A DNA stretch of 64,000 nt from Caldisphaera sp046536515 (GTDB lineage Archaea; Thermoproteota; Thermoprotei_A; Sulfolobales; Acidilobaceae): the NCBI RefSeq assembly GCF_046536515.1, contig NZ_JAWDMQ010000001.1:36047-100046 (forward strand), written 5' to 3'. The notes beneath the pieces are model-generated. The model was not told where the DNA came from and did not search any database. It saw nothing but the letters and a program-made list of their open reading frames with translations. A program made the position numbers and the translations under genes. The first letter of the stretch is position 1. Every line of letters begins with the position of its first letter. Positions 44,668 to 53,656 of the stretch are shown one piece after another.

Positions 44668-47052
44668 TTAAACTAAGTTTGCTTTATACAAAAATACAAC
44701 TATTGCATAAAAATATTTCTGACCATTATTTTGAATTGACCAGGAATATGGTATTGAAACGAATATTTTAATTGGTTGATAGTATTGAGTTGGATTAGGA
44801 ACTGAAATAGGTTGAAATGCAATATTTCCATTTACCGGATCAATATAGCTAATAGCAGCTGGAGTAAACGACGTTGCGTTCCCAATGAATTTGGCCCCAG
44901 AACCAAAATCACCATATTTATTTAATGTACTTATACCATAAAACATCAGGTTATATATGGTTGTTTCTAATGTATTTGTAACATTTTTTAAAGGAGATCC
45001 ATAAAAAGCAGGGAATTGATAATAAACATAATTACCATATGTAGAAAAAGATGAATAAATAGAGGTTAATGGATTTCCATATATAGGGTTAACCCTTTCC
45101 GATATTCTAAGCATTTGATAAGATTTAGCTATGTCCCCCAATCCATAGGTAACTCCATAAATCCCAGCATTTGGATTGATAGAATATATTGTAGGGTAGG
45201 GTATCATAATAACGGAATTCGTAGAGTTACTATAGATACCTAAGAAAACATCATAAACCACTAAATAAGTATTATTTTTTGGTACATTAAGCAAAGTTAA
45301 ATATCCTAGGCTTTGATTTATTGGAGAAGTTAATACATTTGCTACTATTTCTATTTGTGTCCCATTAATAGTTGATCCATCAACAACTGTTGTTCTATTC
45401 CCTAAAACACCGATCCAATAACCATAGTCCCACCAAGAGACTATTACTGCACTTTTATTTGTGTCATTTTTAATATAACCCAAAGCGTTAAGCCATGCAT
45501 CATTTATAGGTGCAATGGTTTTATATCCCCCATTAGATGTTGGCACAGAAATTGGGCCAAGGTATCCAGTTTCAATATCAGGTGCCATTAAATTTAATGT
45601 ATTGTAATCTGGTTTAGCATAACTAATTGCCATACCCAAAATAACAATGGATAAAATTACACCTGCCGCTATACCACCATAATTTTGCTTTTCTACAGTC
45701 TTTTTAGTTTTCTTATTATATTCATAAGTCTTAAAACTCATAAAAGTTCCTATAGTGACTCCTGAGGATAGGGTTAAGAAAAATGCAGCAGAAGATAAAA
45801 AGTATGCCTCATTAATGCTTGCATACATAAATATAAAACCATAAATAAACAATGATAATTTAAGTATTTCTATTTTTGAAACATTCTTTCTTAAATATAT
45901 ATTATATATTTCCGCAATCAAGCCTATTATTGAAATTATGAAAAGAACTCCATAATCAGCCATCGCTTCGCTAATAGATACAGATTGATATTCTGCAACC
46001 GTTAAAGATATAACGCTTTTCATTGGAGTAATTCCTAATGCTAATAATACCCTGCTTGGTAAAGAAATAAAGCCTGTTACAACTAAAGATAATAATAATC
46101 CAAATATAACTATAAGAAACCATATATGCATTTTTACATCAAAGTTTTTCTTTATACCTATTTTATTCAATAAATTTAATCTGCCGATCTCTTCTTCTAT
46201 TAAATATACAATGACAACACCTAATAATCCTAAACCAATACTATGCGTATAGAAACTAATCCCTGCTGTTGGAGATGAAAAAACTGATAAAGAATAACCC
46301 AAAATTATAAATAAATAATTGTAAAGACTATTTCTATTCGGTTTAATAAAGAAAGGCTCTATTAATATATAAATTGAAATGATTAATGCAACATATTCGT
46401 ACCCACCCCAAAACCATGAAACTAATCCTCCCACAAATCCGGCAAAAAATGAATATATAAAGACTTTATTTCTTTTATTCTCACTAAGCGATAAACTAAA
46501 AAGGTATAAAAACCATGATATTAATGCAAATCCAAAGATACGTTTACCTGGGAAGTTAGCAAAAGTTTGATCAAATAATATTACTGGATAAAGAGCTATA
46601 ACAGATGAAGAGGCTAAACCTGCTAACTTTGAACCAGTTATTTTATATATTAAGAAGAATGTTCCAAATATTGCTATTATTGAAAAGGCAACTGGAAGCA
46701 GGCCTAAAATATTAGTTAAATAGTTTTCATTTAACCCTGTGATTTTTGCAATAAATGCTGCTAACCAAGACATTCCAAGATATTCGGTTTTTAAAAAGTT
46801 TCTACCCCAAGGATACCACCATGTATTGACATGCTCCAAACCAGAAAAACCTAATAAATTATGATTAAAAAAATATACTGATAGCCAATATCTTTCCCAA
46901 GGGTCTGCTTCATTTAAATACTTCAGTCCATAATTTATTGCAGGTAATAACCTTATGTATATTGCAAATCCTACCAATATAACTAACATTACATATATCA
47001 ATATAGATTGCAGCATTTTGGATAGCAAGATGTTTTTAACTTTGCTTGCCAT
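44668..47052 (-). CDS. aglB: oligosaccharyltransferase STT3/AglB
   Basis: A 794-residue membrane enzyme that transfers lipid-linked glycans to Asn of exported proteins. About 13 membrane helices fill the first 480 residues; EADPWERYW near residue 47 is the first external loop with the metal-binding Asp. The soluble C-terminal part begins with the catalytic signature SWWDYGYWIG near residue 540. Helix and loop sequences such as WWYPWGRNFL and WFWGGYEYV are also family-like. N-glycosylation fits the sequon-rich exported proteins at 6.6-12.7 kb. The start ATG has GAGGA upstream; the downstream spacer holds the small coiled-coil gene. Confidence 0.95.
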   Translation of the reverse strand: MASKVKNILLSKMLQSILIYVMLVILVGFAIYIRLLPAINYGLKYLNEADPWERYWLSVYFFNHNLLGFSGLEHVNTWWYPWGRNFLKTEYLGMSWLAAFIAKITGLNENYLTNILGLLPVAFSIIAIFGTFFLIYKITGSKLAGLASSSVIALYPVILFDQTFANFPGKRIFGFALISWFLYLFSLSLSENKRNKVFIYSFFAGFVGGLVSWFWGGYEYVALIISIYILIEPFFIKPNRNSLYNYLFIILGYSLSVFSSPTAGISFYTHSIGLGLLGVVIVYLIEEEIGRLNLLNKIGIKKNFDVKMHIWFLIVIFGLLLSLVVTGFISLPSRVLLALGITPMKSVISLTVAEYQSVSISEAMADYGVLFIISIIGLIAEIYNIYLRKNVSKIEILKLSLFIYGFIFMYASINEAYFLSSAAFFLTLSSGVTIGTFMSFKTYEYNKKTKKTVEKQNYGGIAAGVILSIVILGMAISYAKPDYNTLNLMAPDIETGYLGPISVPTSNGGYKTIAPINDAWLNALGYIKNDTNKSAVIVSWWDYGYWIGVLGNRTTVVDGSTINGTQIEIVANVLTSPINQSLGYLTLLNVPKNNTYLVVYDVFLGIYSNSTNSVIMIPYPTIYSINPNAGIYGVTYGLGDIAKSYQMLRISERVNPIYGNPLTSIYSSFSTYGNYVYYQFPAFYGSPLKNVTNTLETTIYNLMFYGISTLNKYGDFGSGAKFIGNATSFTPAAISYIDPVNGNIAFQPISVPNPTQYYQPIKIFVSIPYSWSIQNNGQKYFYAIVVFLYKANLV

Positions 47053-47241
47053 TTTAATCCTCTTTATAAAAACAAAGCATAAATTAATAAATTTTTTAAA
47101 ATAATTACATAATCAGTAAATAATTAAACTAGCTTATATAAAAAATTTTAAAATAAAATGTTAAAACACAAAATTGTATTCAATATTTTTTATTTGTCGC
47201 ACTTAAAAACTTTGTATTTTTATAATAAACAAGGTGATTTT

Positions 47242-48705
47242 ATGCCTTTAGGATCATCTCAGGATTATCTAAACAGACTAAAAGAAAGAGAAAAAGACCT
47301 TAACATATATATAGGAGGAGAAAGAATTACTGATCTATTAAATGAACCTATAGTTAAGCCTTCTATAAATGTAATATTAAAAACATACGAATTAGCTAAA
47401 ATTAAAGATTATAAAGGTATATTAACGGCTTATCAAAATAATGAAGAAGTTAATAGATTAGTTTATGTAGAGCAGAGTATAAGTGACCTTTTAATGAGAG
47501 CCGAATCCCAAAGAATATTAAATTCAAAAATAGGCAATTGCAATTTTAGATGTACTGGTCATGATGGTATCAATGCTGTTTTTGCTTCTACATATGATAT
47601 AGATTCAAAACTTAACACAGAATACCATAAAAGATTTGCATTATGGTTAAAAGAAGTCCAGTCAAATGATTTGGTAGTAGAGACAGCTATGACGGACGTA
47701 AAGGGTGATAGATCAAAAGGACCACTTGAACAAAAAAATGATATGGCATATGTTCACGTCGTAGAAAGAAGAAAAGACGGAATTGTAGTTAGAGGGGCTA
47801 AGATGCACATAACAGGGGCAGCAATAGCTGATGAAATATTAGTTATACCTACAAAAAATATGAAACAGAACGAAAAAGATTATGCAGTTTCTTTTGCAAT
47901 AAAGCCAGATACCAAAAATTTATATTTTGTATCAAGCTGGCACCCCATGGATATTATGAAAAAAGTCTCAAAAGAGATTGGAACTGATATAGATTACCCT
48001 CTTCCATTCGGACATAGAAGCACTTATCTTGTCATATTTGATGATGTTTTTGTACCATATGATAGAGTATTCATGGATGGAGAATATGAATTCACAGGCA
48101 AGTTAATTGAATACTTTATTTCTCATCACAGAGCAGGAGGTGGAAGCTGTAAAGCTGGATTTGCTGACGTTATATTAGGCTCTTCTGCATTAATGGCAGA
48201 TGCTAATGGAGTTCTTAACGCCAGTTACATACAAGATAGGCTATTAGATATAATGAGACATGGAGAAGCTGCATATGCTGCAGGGCTTGCTGCCATGGTT
48301 AAGGGTTATAGACATGCAAGTGGAGAATATATACCAGATTTAAGGTTAGCTAACATAGCAAAGTTGGATTCTATAGAACATCTGAAAGAAGCTATGGTTG
48401 CTGCAGCAGATATTGGAGGCGGTATAACAGTTAATGCGCCATCATCAAAGGATTTAAATATAGAAGGATTATCTAATAAGATAGCTATGGCATTACAAGG
48501 AAACCAATCATACACTGCAGAAGAGAGATTAAGGATTGCCAGATTGATGCAATTATGGGTTGCAGGTCCTCATTTAGTTGGATTAATACAAGGTGGTGGT
48601 CCGCCTGCAGCAGAGCTTTTAGCATTAAAAAGTGATATGAAAAACAGGCTTAATGAATTTATTGAAAATGCAAAGGTAATGTCAGGTATTAAAAAAGAAA
48701 AATAA
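47242..48705 (+). CDS. 4-hydroxybutyryl-CoA dehydratase
   Basis: About 487 residues from ATG 47242. It converts 4-hydroxybutyryl-CoA to crotonyl-CoA using FAD and a [4Fe-4S] cluster. The four cluster ligands of the Clostridium enzyme (CxxxC, then H and C seven apart) are conserved as Cys100 and Cys104 in GNCNFRCTGHDG and His296 and Cys303 in SHHRAGGGSCKAG. MTDVKGDRSKGP and KMHITGAAIADEILV are flavin-site stretches of the wider 4-hydroxyphenylacetate hydroxylase family. The longest frame begins at 47158, but ATG 47242 has AAGGTGA six bases upstream. With the hydratase/dehydrogenase at 412-2376 the route from 4-hydroxybutyryl-CoA to acetoacetyl-CoA would be complete. Confidence 0.92.
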   Translation: MPLGSSQDYLNRLKEREKDLNIYIGGERITDLLNEPIVKPSINVILKTYELAKIKDYKGILTAYQNNEEVNRLVYVEQSISDLLMRAESQRILNSKIGNCNFRCTGHDGINAVFASTYDIDSKLNTEYHKRFALWLKEVQSNDLVVETAMTDVKGDRSKGPLEQKNDMAYVHVVERRKDGIVVRGAKMHITGAAIADEILVIPTKNMKQNEKDYAVSFAIKPDTKNLYFVSSWHPMDIMKKVSKEIGTDIDYPLPFGHRSTYLVIFDDVFVPYDRVFMDGEYEFTGKLIEYFISHHRAGGGSCKAGFADVILGSSALMADANGVLNASYIQDRLLDIMRHGEAAYAAGLAAMVKGYRHASGEYIPDLRLANIAKLDSIEHLKEAMVAAADIGGGITVNAPSSKDLNIEGLSNKIAMALQGNQSYTAEERLRIARLMQLWVAGPHLVGLIQGGGPPAAELLALKSDMKNRLNEFIENAKVMSGIKKEK

Positions 48706-48706
48706 T

Positions 48707-48720
48707 AAAGCTTAAGCTTT
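48707..48720. other. 14-bp perfect palindrome after dehydratase gene
   Basis: AAAGCTTAAGCTTT begins one base after the dehydratase stop codon. A TTCTTTTTTATT run follows at 48731. It may help end transcription or may be chance in AT-rich DNA. Confidence 0.5.
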
Positions 48721-48771
48721 ACAGCTCTTAAATTCTTTTTTATTATTATTTCCTATGGAACTGGTGGAATA

Positions 48772-50010
48772 ATGTCTAATATAGATGAAATTTTCAACGC
48801 TGCTTACAAACCAAAAGTTTTCAAGAGAAGAGAAGTACTTTTACCAGATTATGTACCTGATTTCCTTCCTCATAGGGATCAAGAAATAAAAAGGGTTGCA
48901 CTAACCCTATCTCCAGCGTTAAGAATGGAAAGACCAAGCAATGTTTTTATATATGGTTTAACTGGTACAGGTAAAACTGCAGTAACAAAATTTGTTCTAA
49001 GAAAACTGGAAGAAAATGCAAAACAAAAAAATGTAAAGGTTGGTTATATATATGCAAATGTAAGGCATAGAGAAACACCATATAGAATATTAGCTGATAT
49101 AGCAGACTATTTTAATATGAGAATACCATTTACAGGCCTTTCTACTGGAGAGGTATTTAACAGAATTGTGAAAAAATTAAGTAATATTGAAGGAGTCTTC
49201 ATTATAGTTTTAGATGAAATAGATTTTTTGGTTAAAAAATATGGAGATGATTTACTTTATAATTTAACTAGAATTAATGAGCAATTAACCAATTCTAGGG
49301 TTTCGATTATAGGAATAACTAACAGTGTTAAAATGGTTGAATCTTTAGATCCTAGAGTAAAAAGTAGCTTAAGCGAAGAAGAAATAGTGTTTTCCCCTTA
49401 TGATGCAAAACAATTACAAGATATATTAAAACAAAGAGCTGATGAAGCTTTTAATAATAACGCTTTAGAGGAAGATGTAATCCCATTGTGCGCTGCCCTA
49501 GCAGCAAGAGAGCATGGAGACGCAAGAAGAGCTTTGGATCTATTAAGGGTAGCAGGAGAGATAGCTGAAAGAGACAATAGAAATGTTGTAACCAAGGATG
49601 ACGTAACTAGAGCAAGGATTGAAATTGAAAGGGATAGAGTTGGAGATGTTGTAAAAACTCTTCCATTGCACGGTAAGCTCATTATGACATCAATCCTTTT
49701 AGCAACAGGTATGGGTAAAGATTATGTTACAACAGGAGAAATTTACGATAACTATAAAAGATTGGTCACTTCGTTAGGCCTTGAAGAAATTACATTGAGA
49801 AGAGCAAGTGGAATTATAAGTGAACTAGATATGCTTGGAATAATATCTGGTAGAATAATAAGTAGAGGAAGGTATGGGAAAACGAGGGTAATTTCTATAG
49901 CCTCTGATGTAAATGCAATAATTCAGGCATTAAAAGAAGATCCCACAATAGCAGATTTATTAAGTGAGGTAAAAACTGATGGAAATAGAAATGATAATAG
50001 CATGCGATGA
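48772..50010 (+). CDS. origin recognition protein Orc1/Cdc6
   Basis: A 412-residue AAA+ initiator. VFIYGLTGTGKTAVTKF is Walker A (near residue 65), FIIVLDEIDFLVKKYGDDLLY Walker B, IGITNSVKMVESLDPRVKSSL sensor 1 with the arginine region, and REHGDARRALDLLRVAGE sensor 2. A C-terminal winged helix (YVTTGEIYDNYKRL through GRIISRGRYGKTRVI) binds origin DNA. Number among the paralogues cannot be assigned. I looked for clustered origin boxes next to it and found only one weak match (TTTCCTATGGAACTGG at 48749), so an origin here is not supported. The 3' end overlaps the DUF99 gene by 32 bases. Confidence 0.94.
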   Translation: MSNIDEIFNAAYKPKVFKRREVLLPDYVPDFLPHRDQEIKRVALTLSPALRMERPSNVFIYGLTGTGKTAVTKFVLRKLEENAKQKNVKVGYIYANVRHRETPYRILADIADYFNMRIPFTGLSTGEVFNRIVKKLSNIEGVFIIVLDEIDFLVKKYGDDLLYNLTRINEQLTNSRVSIIGITNSVKMVESLDPRVKSSLSEEEIVFSPYDAKQLQDILKQRADEAFNNNALEEDVIPLCAALAAREHGDARRALDLLRVAGEIAERDNRNVVTKDDVTRARIEIERDRVGDVVKTLPLHGKLIMTSILLATGMGKDYVTTGEIYDNYKRLVTSLGLEEITLRRASGIISELDMLGIISGRIISRGRYGKTRVISIASDVNAIIQALKEDPTIADLLSEVKTDGNRNDNSMR

Positions 50011-50548
50011 TGGGGAAGTTAAGAAGCTAGGCTATGGGAAAACAGTAATTTCTTGTTTATCTTATAGAGAAGTTTGGCCTGAAAAAATAAAAATTGGAAT
50101 TGTACATACTGATGGTTTAGACGCGACATCTATATTATCTTATTTGATAAAGGTTCTTGGAAACAATAAAAAATCATTGGTTATGTTTGACTCAATAACT
50201 ATAGCAGGGTTTAATGTTATTTCATTGCCTGGCATAGAAAAATTAACGGGTTTTCCATCTATAGTTATATATAACTATAAACCATCTATAAAAAACTTGT
50301 TAAATGCTTTAAGACCTCATTTTATAGACAGCAAAATAAGAGAGCTTGCCATAAACCAAATAAAATCATATGAAAAAATTGAGAGCAAGAAAGGAATTCT
50401 GTACATTGTTAACCGGGGGGTTAACAAAGAAGATGCTATAGAGATAATAAATTCATATCAATTTTATTCAAGAATACCTGAACCGTTAAGATTATCTCAT
50501 ATAATAACATCTCAAATTTCAAAAATAATTAATCCATATGCAAATTAA
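49979..50548 (+). CDS. DUF99 protein (endonuclease V-like fold)
   Basis: A 189-residue archaeal protein of the DUF99 family. FDSITIAGFNVISLPGIEKLTGFPSIVIYNYKP matches the family pattern of Asp, then AGFN, then g.P.i.v, and IIACDDGEV is the N-terminal Asp-containing strand. DUF99 is related to endonuclease V and has been proposed to act on deoxyuridine-type lesions. The start ATG lies inside the orc1 gene, twelve bases after GAGGT, so expression is tied to the initiator. Confidence 0.8.
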   Translation: MEIEMIIACDDGEVKKLGYGKTVISCLSYREVWPEKIKIGIVHTDGLDATSILSYLIKVLGNNKKSLVMFDSITIAGFNVISLPGIEKLTGFPSIVIYNYKPSIKNLLNALRPHFIDSKIRELAINQIKSYEKIESKKGILYIVNRGVNKEDAIEIINSYQFYSRIPEPLRLSHIITSQISKIINPYAN

Positions 50549-50611
50549 TATAATAACTTGTTAATAAAAAGTTTTATTAATTTTATTTTTATTGTTATCT
50601 TGGGGATGTAA

Positions 50612-51520
50612 ATGCACGCCTATGAAAAATTTGGGGATGTATATATAGTAGATGTTTCTCCGGGAAATTTGAAAGGAATTATATCTTCATTTATAGTTGT
50701 AGATAATAAAGTTACTGTTATTGAACCTGGACCAGCCAAAGAATATTCTAAACTTAGCAAAGCTCTATCAGATCTTAACTTAAGGCCTGAAATAATAGTT
50801 GCAACTCATGTTCATTTAGATCATGCAGGTTCGACAGGCCATTTACTCAGAGACTATCCTAATTCGATAGCCTACATACATCCTAAAGGTGTAAAGCATG
50901 TTGTAGACCCTTCTCAATTATGGGAAGCTGCAAATAAGTTTTCAAAGTTATTAGCTGATAATTATGGGAAACCAATATCTGCGGATGAAAAGAGAGTTTT
51001 GCATGTAGAAGATTATTCAGAAATCAAAATAGGATATCATACTTTAAAATTTGTTTATACCCCAGGCCATGCAAGCCATCATATGAGCATATTACTTTAT
51101 CCAGAAAACATAATATTTACTGGAGATTCTGCGGGAGGCATTTTCAATTTCAAAAATGGAAAGGTTTATGCCATCACGTCTCCAACACCATTTAAACCTA
51201 TACAATATTTAGAAAGCCTTGAAAAAATGAAAACCTTTAACCCTAAATATATTGCGCCAACTCATTATGGAATACACGATAATGGAACTGAATATTTAAA
51301 GATAGGAATAGAGAGAACTAAAATATGGCTAGATATAATAAGTGATGATTTACAATCAGGTATTGATGATGTAGAAAAAATTACAGAGCATTTAATGAAT
51401 GTAGACGAAGATTTCAGAAAAGCAGTTAATGAAAACATACAATTCTTTACAAAAGGATATTTACTAGAATCTGTTATGGGAATGATAAATGCCATAAAAA
51501 ATGGTGACTATAAAAAATAA
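50612..51520 (+). CDS. metallo-beta-lactamase fold hydrolase
   Basis: A 302-residue MBL-fold protein of the glyoxalase II-like class. ATHVHLDHAG is the HxHxDH site; TPGHASHHMSILL, FTGDSAGGIF and APTHYGIHDNG give the remaining His and Asp ligands. After about residue 215 an additional helical part follows. The ribosome site is GGGGATG. The substrate is unknown; thioesters, lactones and glyoxalase substrates are all possible. It converges on the Cren7 gene with 24 bases between stops. Confidence 0.85.
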   Translation: MHAYEKFGDVYIVDVSPGNLKGIISSFIVVDNKVTVIEPGPAKEYSKLSKALSDLNLRPEIIVATHVHLDHAGSTGHLLRDYPNSIAYIHPKGVKHVVDPSQLWEAANKFSKLLADNYGKPISADEKRVLHVEDYSEIKIGYHTLKFVYTPGHASHHMSILLYPENIIFTGDSAGGIFNFKNGKVYAITSPTPFKPIQYLESLEKMKTFNPKYIAPTHYGIHDNGTEYLKIGIERTKIWLDIISDDLQSGIDDVEKITEHLMNVDEDFRKAVNENIQFFTKGYLLESVMGMINAIKNGDYKK

Positions 51521-51544
51521 AAAATAAATTAAATTTTATTTAGT

Positions 51545-51715
51545 TTACTCAACCTTTGCCCTAAAGTATTTTCCTGTTTCTGGACTCTTAAATAATCCTA
51601 TCTTGACTCCTTTCCCTTTCTTTGGAGCAAGAGTCCAAACTTTAATCGGTGTTAACGTAACTTCTTTCCCAGTTGTGGGATCCTTAACCTTTACAGGCGG
51701 TAACTTGGACGACAT
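51545..51715 (-). CDS. creN7: chromatin protein Cren7
   Basis: A 56-residue DNA-bending protein found by eye; too short for usual cut-offs. It starts MSSKLPPVKVKDPTTGKEVT and continues LTPIKVWTLAPKKGKGVKIG, then LFKSPETGKYFRAKVE. The KVW-LAPK-x-x-KGVKIGLFK-x-PETGKYFR pattern is that of Cren7, the general chromatin protein of Thermoproteota, an SH3-like barrel that binds the minor groove and bends DNA. The start follows GTGAGGAATC. Presence of this gene is the strongest single marker for the phylum in the window. The + strand frame at 51603-51788 is its antisense shadow. Confidence 0.95.
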   Translation of the reverse strand: MSSKLPPVKVKDPTTGKEVTLTPIKVWTLAPKKGKGVKIGLFKSPETGKYFRAKVE

Positions 51716-51933
51716 GATTCCTCACTATATTATAAAATATCCCATGGATATTTATAAATTTTTACTTTTAAAAACTAGGTTGTTCTAAAATAAAAGATTC
51801 AGTAAAGTATTATCAATTAACAATTTAATTAATTATTTTGAAAAATATTAAAATTTAAAAAGATTATATATTTAATTTAGTTTTAAAGTATTAATATGGA
51901 GAAAAGGATTAGAAAGAGAAAAAGGTGAAAATC

Positions 51934-52086
51934 ATGACAAAATGGATATTAAGATGCAAGGAATGTAAAAATGAATGGGTATTACCGGTTAGTTTCGACC
52001 TTAACAAAATGAAAGAACTATATCATTACTGCCCTTATTGCAAGAAAAATACATTTCATGAACCAATTAAGAGACTGGAGGACTAA
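51934..52086 (+). CDS. 50-residue zinc-ribbon protein
   Basis: Read by eye: start MTKWILRCKECKNEWVL, then HYCPYCKKNTFHEPIKRLED. Two CxxC pairs 25 residues apart form a zinc ribbon. AAAGGTGA seven bases before the ATG is a clear ribosome site. Its end overlaps the convergent ThrRS-ed gene by 20 bases. Such small ribbons often act in translation or transcription, but nothing more specific can be said. Confidence 0.8.
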   Translation: MTKWILRCKECKNEWVLPVSFDLNKMKELYHYCPYCKKNTFHEPIKRLED

Positions 52087-53488
52087 TAGGTCTATTTAAA
52101 GGGCTTTGGGATTTAAGCATCTTAAGTTCATTATAAAACTCGTCTAATTGAAGAACCTCTTGCGATCCTTGCAACCATCTCTTTCTTATATTGATTGTAT
52201 TTGATTCCTTTTCTTTATCACCAACAACAGCAATGATAGGAACCCATGATTTACCTGCAGCTCTAATTCTTGTCCCTAAACTCTTCCCAGGTGGATCATA
52301 ATATACTCTTATCCCAATAGAAAATACTTCGTTCAATATTTCTTTTGCATATTCTTCATGAGATTCTTTCACAGGTATTATAGCAACTTGATATGGAGAT
52401 AACCAAAATGGAAGGCTAGGCGTTGTTCCTTTATCAGCCATCTTTAAACCATAATCAATTAATGATGATGCAACATTTCTAATAGGGCCTAAAAATGTTA
52501 TTGAATTATCTCTCACAGTTCCAAAACCTCCTAATAAAACAAGCCCTCCGTTCCTAGACTTATATAAAATTAAATCTAGATCATAATTGATATCGTAAGG
52601 TATATTAAAGCCATTTTGAGAAGAAGATTTAATTTCAGCTGTATCATTAATTATTCCTGGCATAAGCTCGTTTATAATGTCATTTAACCTAGACCTGTCT
52701 GTTTTAAACGGAAATATCAGTATTTCGCTACCTGGTATTAAACCTTGGATTTCAACGCTTTGGTCTTTTACATATCTACCCATATCTAAACATGATTTAA
52801 TTACTGAAGATAAACCATCTATTCCATAAATATCTTTGTGTGTTCCAGAATAAATGGAGACATTTTCGACATTGTTTTTATAATTGAACCATTCTGTTAA
52901 GGAATTTATAAGATATTTTCCAATAGAGTTTAATCCATTTGATAAAATGCCAAACTTTTCTTGAGTTCCTATAGAATCGTTGTCCCATGGATTATTTAAT
53001 ATAGAACTATCTAATATTTTTTTATCTATGGCTTCCTTAATCGTGATTTTATTTGAATCCTTTATATAGTATGGTCCCTTGGAAGATGTTATGGTCCTAG
53101 ATAACTCACACATCGGATGGCCAGGACAAGTAATGCTGAATCCTTTATACCAACCAAACGGGGCCCTATTTACTGTATATCCCATTTTTTTCAATTCTTC
53201 TTCTATTGATTTGAGAATAGATACTGCCTTGTTAGGATCAGCTAGACTAGATGAAAGGTGCGCAAAAGGATAAACAACTATACAGTTTAGCTTAAATCTA
53301 TTTGCATGTTGGGCTAATTCCAATGCTGCATCATGAGATAAATCAAGGGTATCTTCTTCTTCTACACTTATAAAACCTACAACACAGTCATTACCTTCAT
53401 ATTTTGATGGAGGATCAGGAGGATTTTCAATGGCCTCTTCAACAGCCCAATATTTAATTTCCTTTAAATGTATCATCAAAATTCTCAT
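52067..53488 (-). CDS. standalone threonyl-tRNA editing protein (ThrRS-ed)
   Basis: About 473 residues. The N-terminal 140 residues are the archaeal DTD-like editing domain: MRILMIHLKEIKYW, VVYPFAHLSSSLADPNKA, RAPFGWYKGFSITCPGHPMCELSR. A reduced catalytic-like middle part (IYSGTHKDIYGIDGLSSVIKS) has no class II motif 2 or 3, and the C-terminal 110 residues are an anticodon-binding domain (SPYQVAIIPVKESHEEYAKEIL). Crenarchaea split ThrRS into a charging and an editing protein; this is the editing one, which removes Ser from tRNA-Thr in trans. ATG 53488 has AGGTG six bases upstream; the GTG at 53497 belongs to that site. The charging enzyme is not in the window. Confidence 0.87.
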   Translation of the reverse strand: MRILMIHLKEIKYWAVEEAIENPPDPPSKYEGNDCVVGFISVEEEDTLDLSHDAALELAQHANRFKLNCIVVYPFAHLSSSLADPNKAVSILKSIEEELKKMGYTVNRAPFGWYKGFSITCPGHPMCELSRTITSSKGPYYIKDSNKITIKEAIDKKILDSSILNNPWDNDSIGTQEKFGILSNGLNSIGKYLINSLTEWFNYKNNVENVSIYSGTHKDIYGIDGLSSVIKSCLDMGRYVKDQSVEIQGLIPGSEILIFPFKTDRSRLNDIINELMPGIINDTAEIKSSSQNGFNIPYDINYDLDLILYKSRNGGLVLLGGFGTVRDNSITFLGPIRNVASSLIDYGLKMADKGTTPSLPFWLSPYQVAIIPVKESHEEYAKEILNEVFSIGIRVYYDPPGKSLGTRIRAAGKSWVPIIAVVGDKEKESNTINIRKRWLQGSQEVLQLDEFYNELKMLKSQSPLNRPISPPVS

Positions 53489-53530
53489 TATATGCACCTA
53501 TGTATTAGTTTCTGAGGAAATATTAATACA

Positions 53531-53572
53531 TTCGCTGACCCGAGAATCACCAGAGCTGAGAACCCAACAAAT
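53531..53572. other. GC-rich island between ThrRS-ed and radA
   Basis: About 40 bases much richer in GC than the neighbours, lying 45-85 bases upstream of ThrRS-ed. On the + strand GCTGA occurs twice (53534-53538 and 53553-53557), each followed by an A/C-rich stretch that contains AATCA. It has no reading frame, no tRNA features and no full C/D box set. It could be a structured 5' leader or a small RNA. Confidence 0.35.
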
Positions 53573-53656
53573 CATATTATGACTTCATGTAATACTAAAA
53601 TATATAAAATTATAGCCTCTTAATAACAATTATTTATTAATTGAGGAGGATTAATA

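Noticed and set aside
47158..47241. Longer N-terminus of 4-hydroxybutyryl-CoA dehydratase
   Set aside because: The extra 28 codons lack a ribosome site, while ATG 47242 has AAGGTGA and gives the family length.
48700..48771. Replication origin beside orc1/cdc6
   Set aside because: Only one imperfect origin-box-like sequence and no cluster or unwinding element pattern beyond the general AT-richness.
51603..51788. 61-codon + strand open frame
   Set aside because: It is the antisense of the Cren7 gene, whose protein matches a known family almost throughout.
53510..53580. C/D box RNA in the ThrRS-ed/radA spacer
   Set aside because: CTGA boxes occur on the + strand but no C or C' box stands in the required order; kept only as an unexplained GC-rich island.
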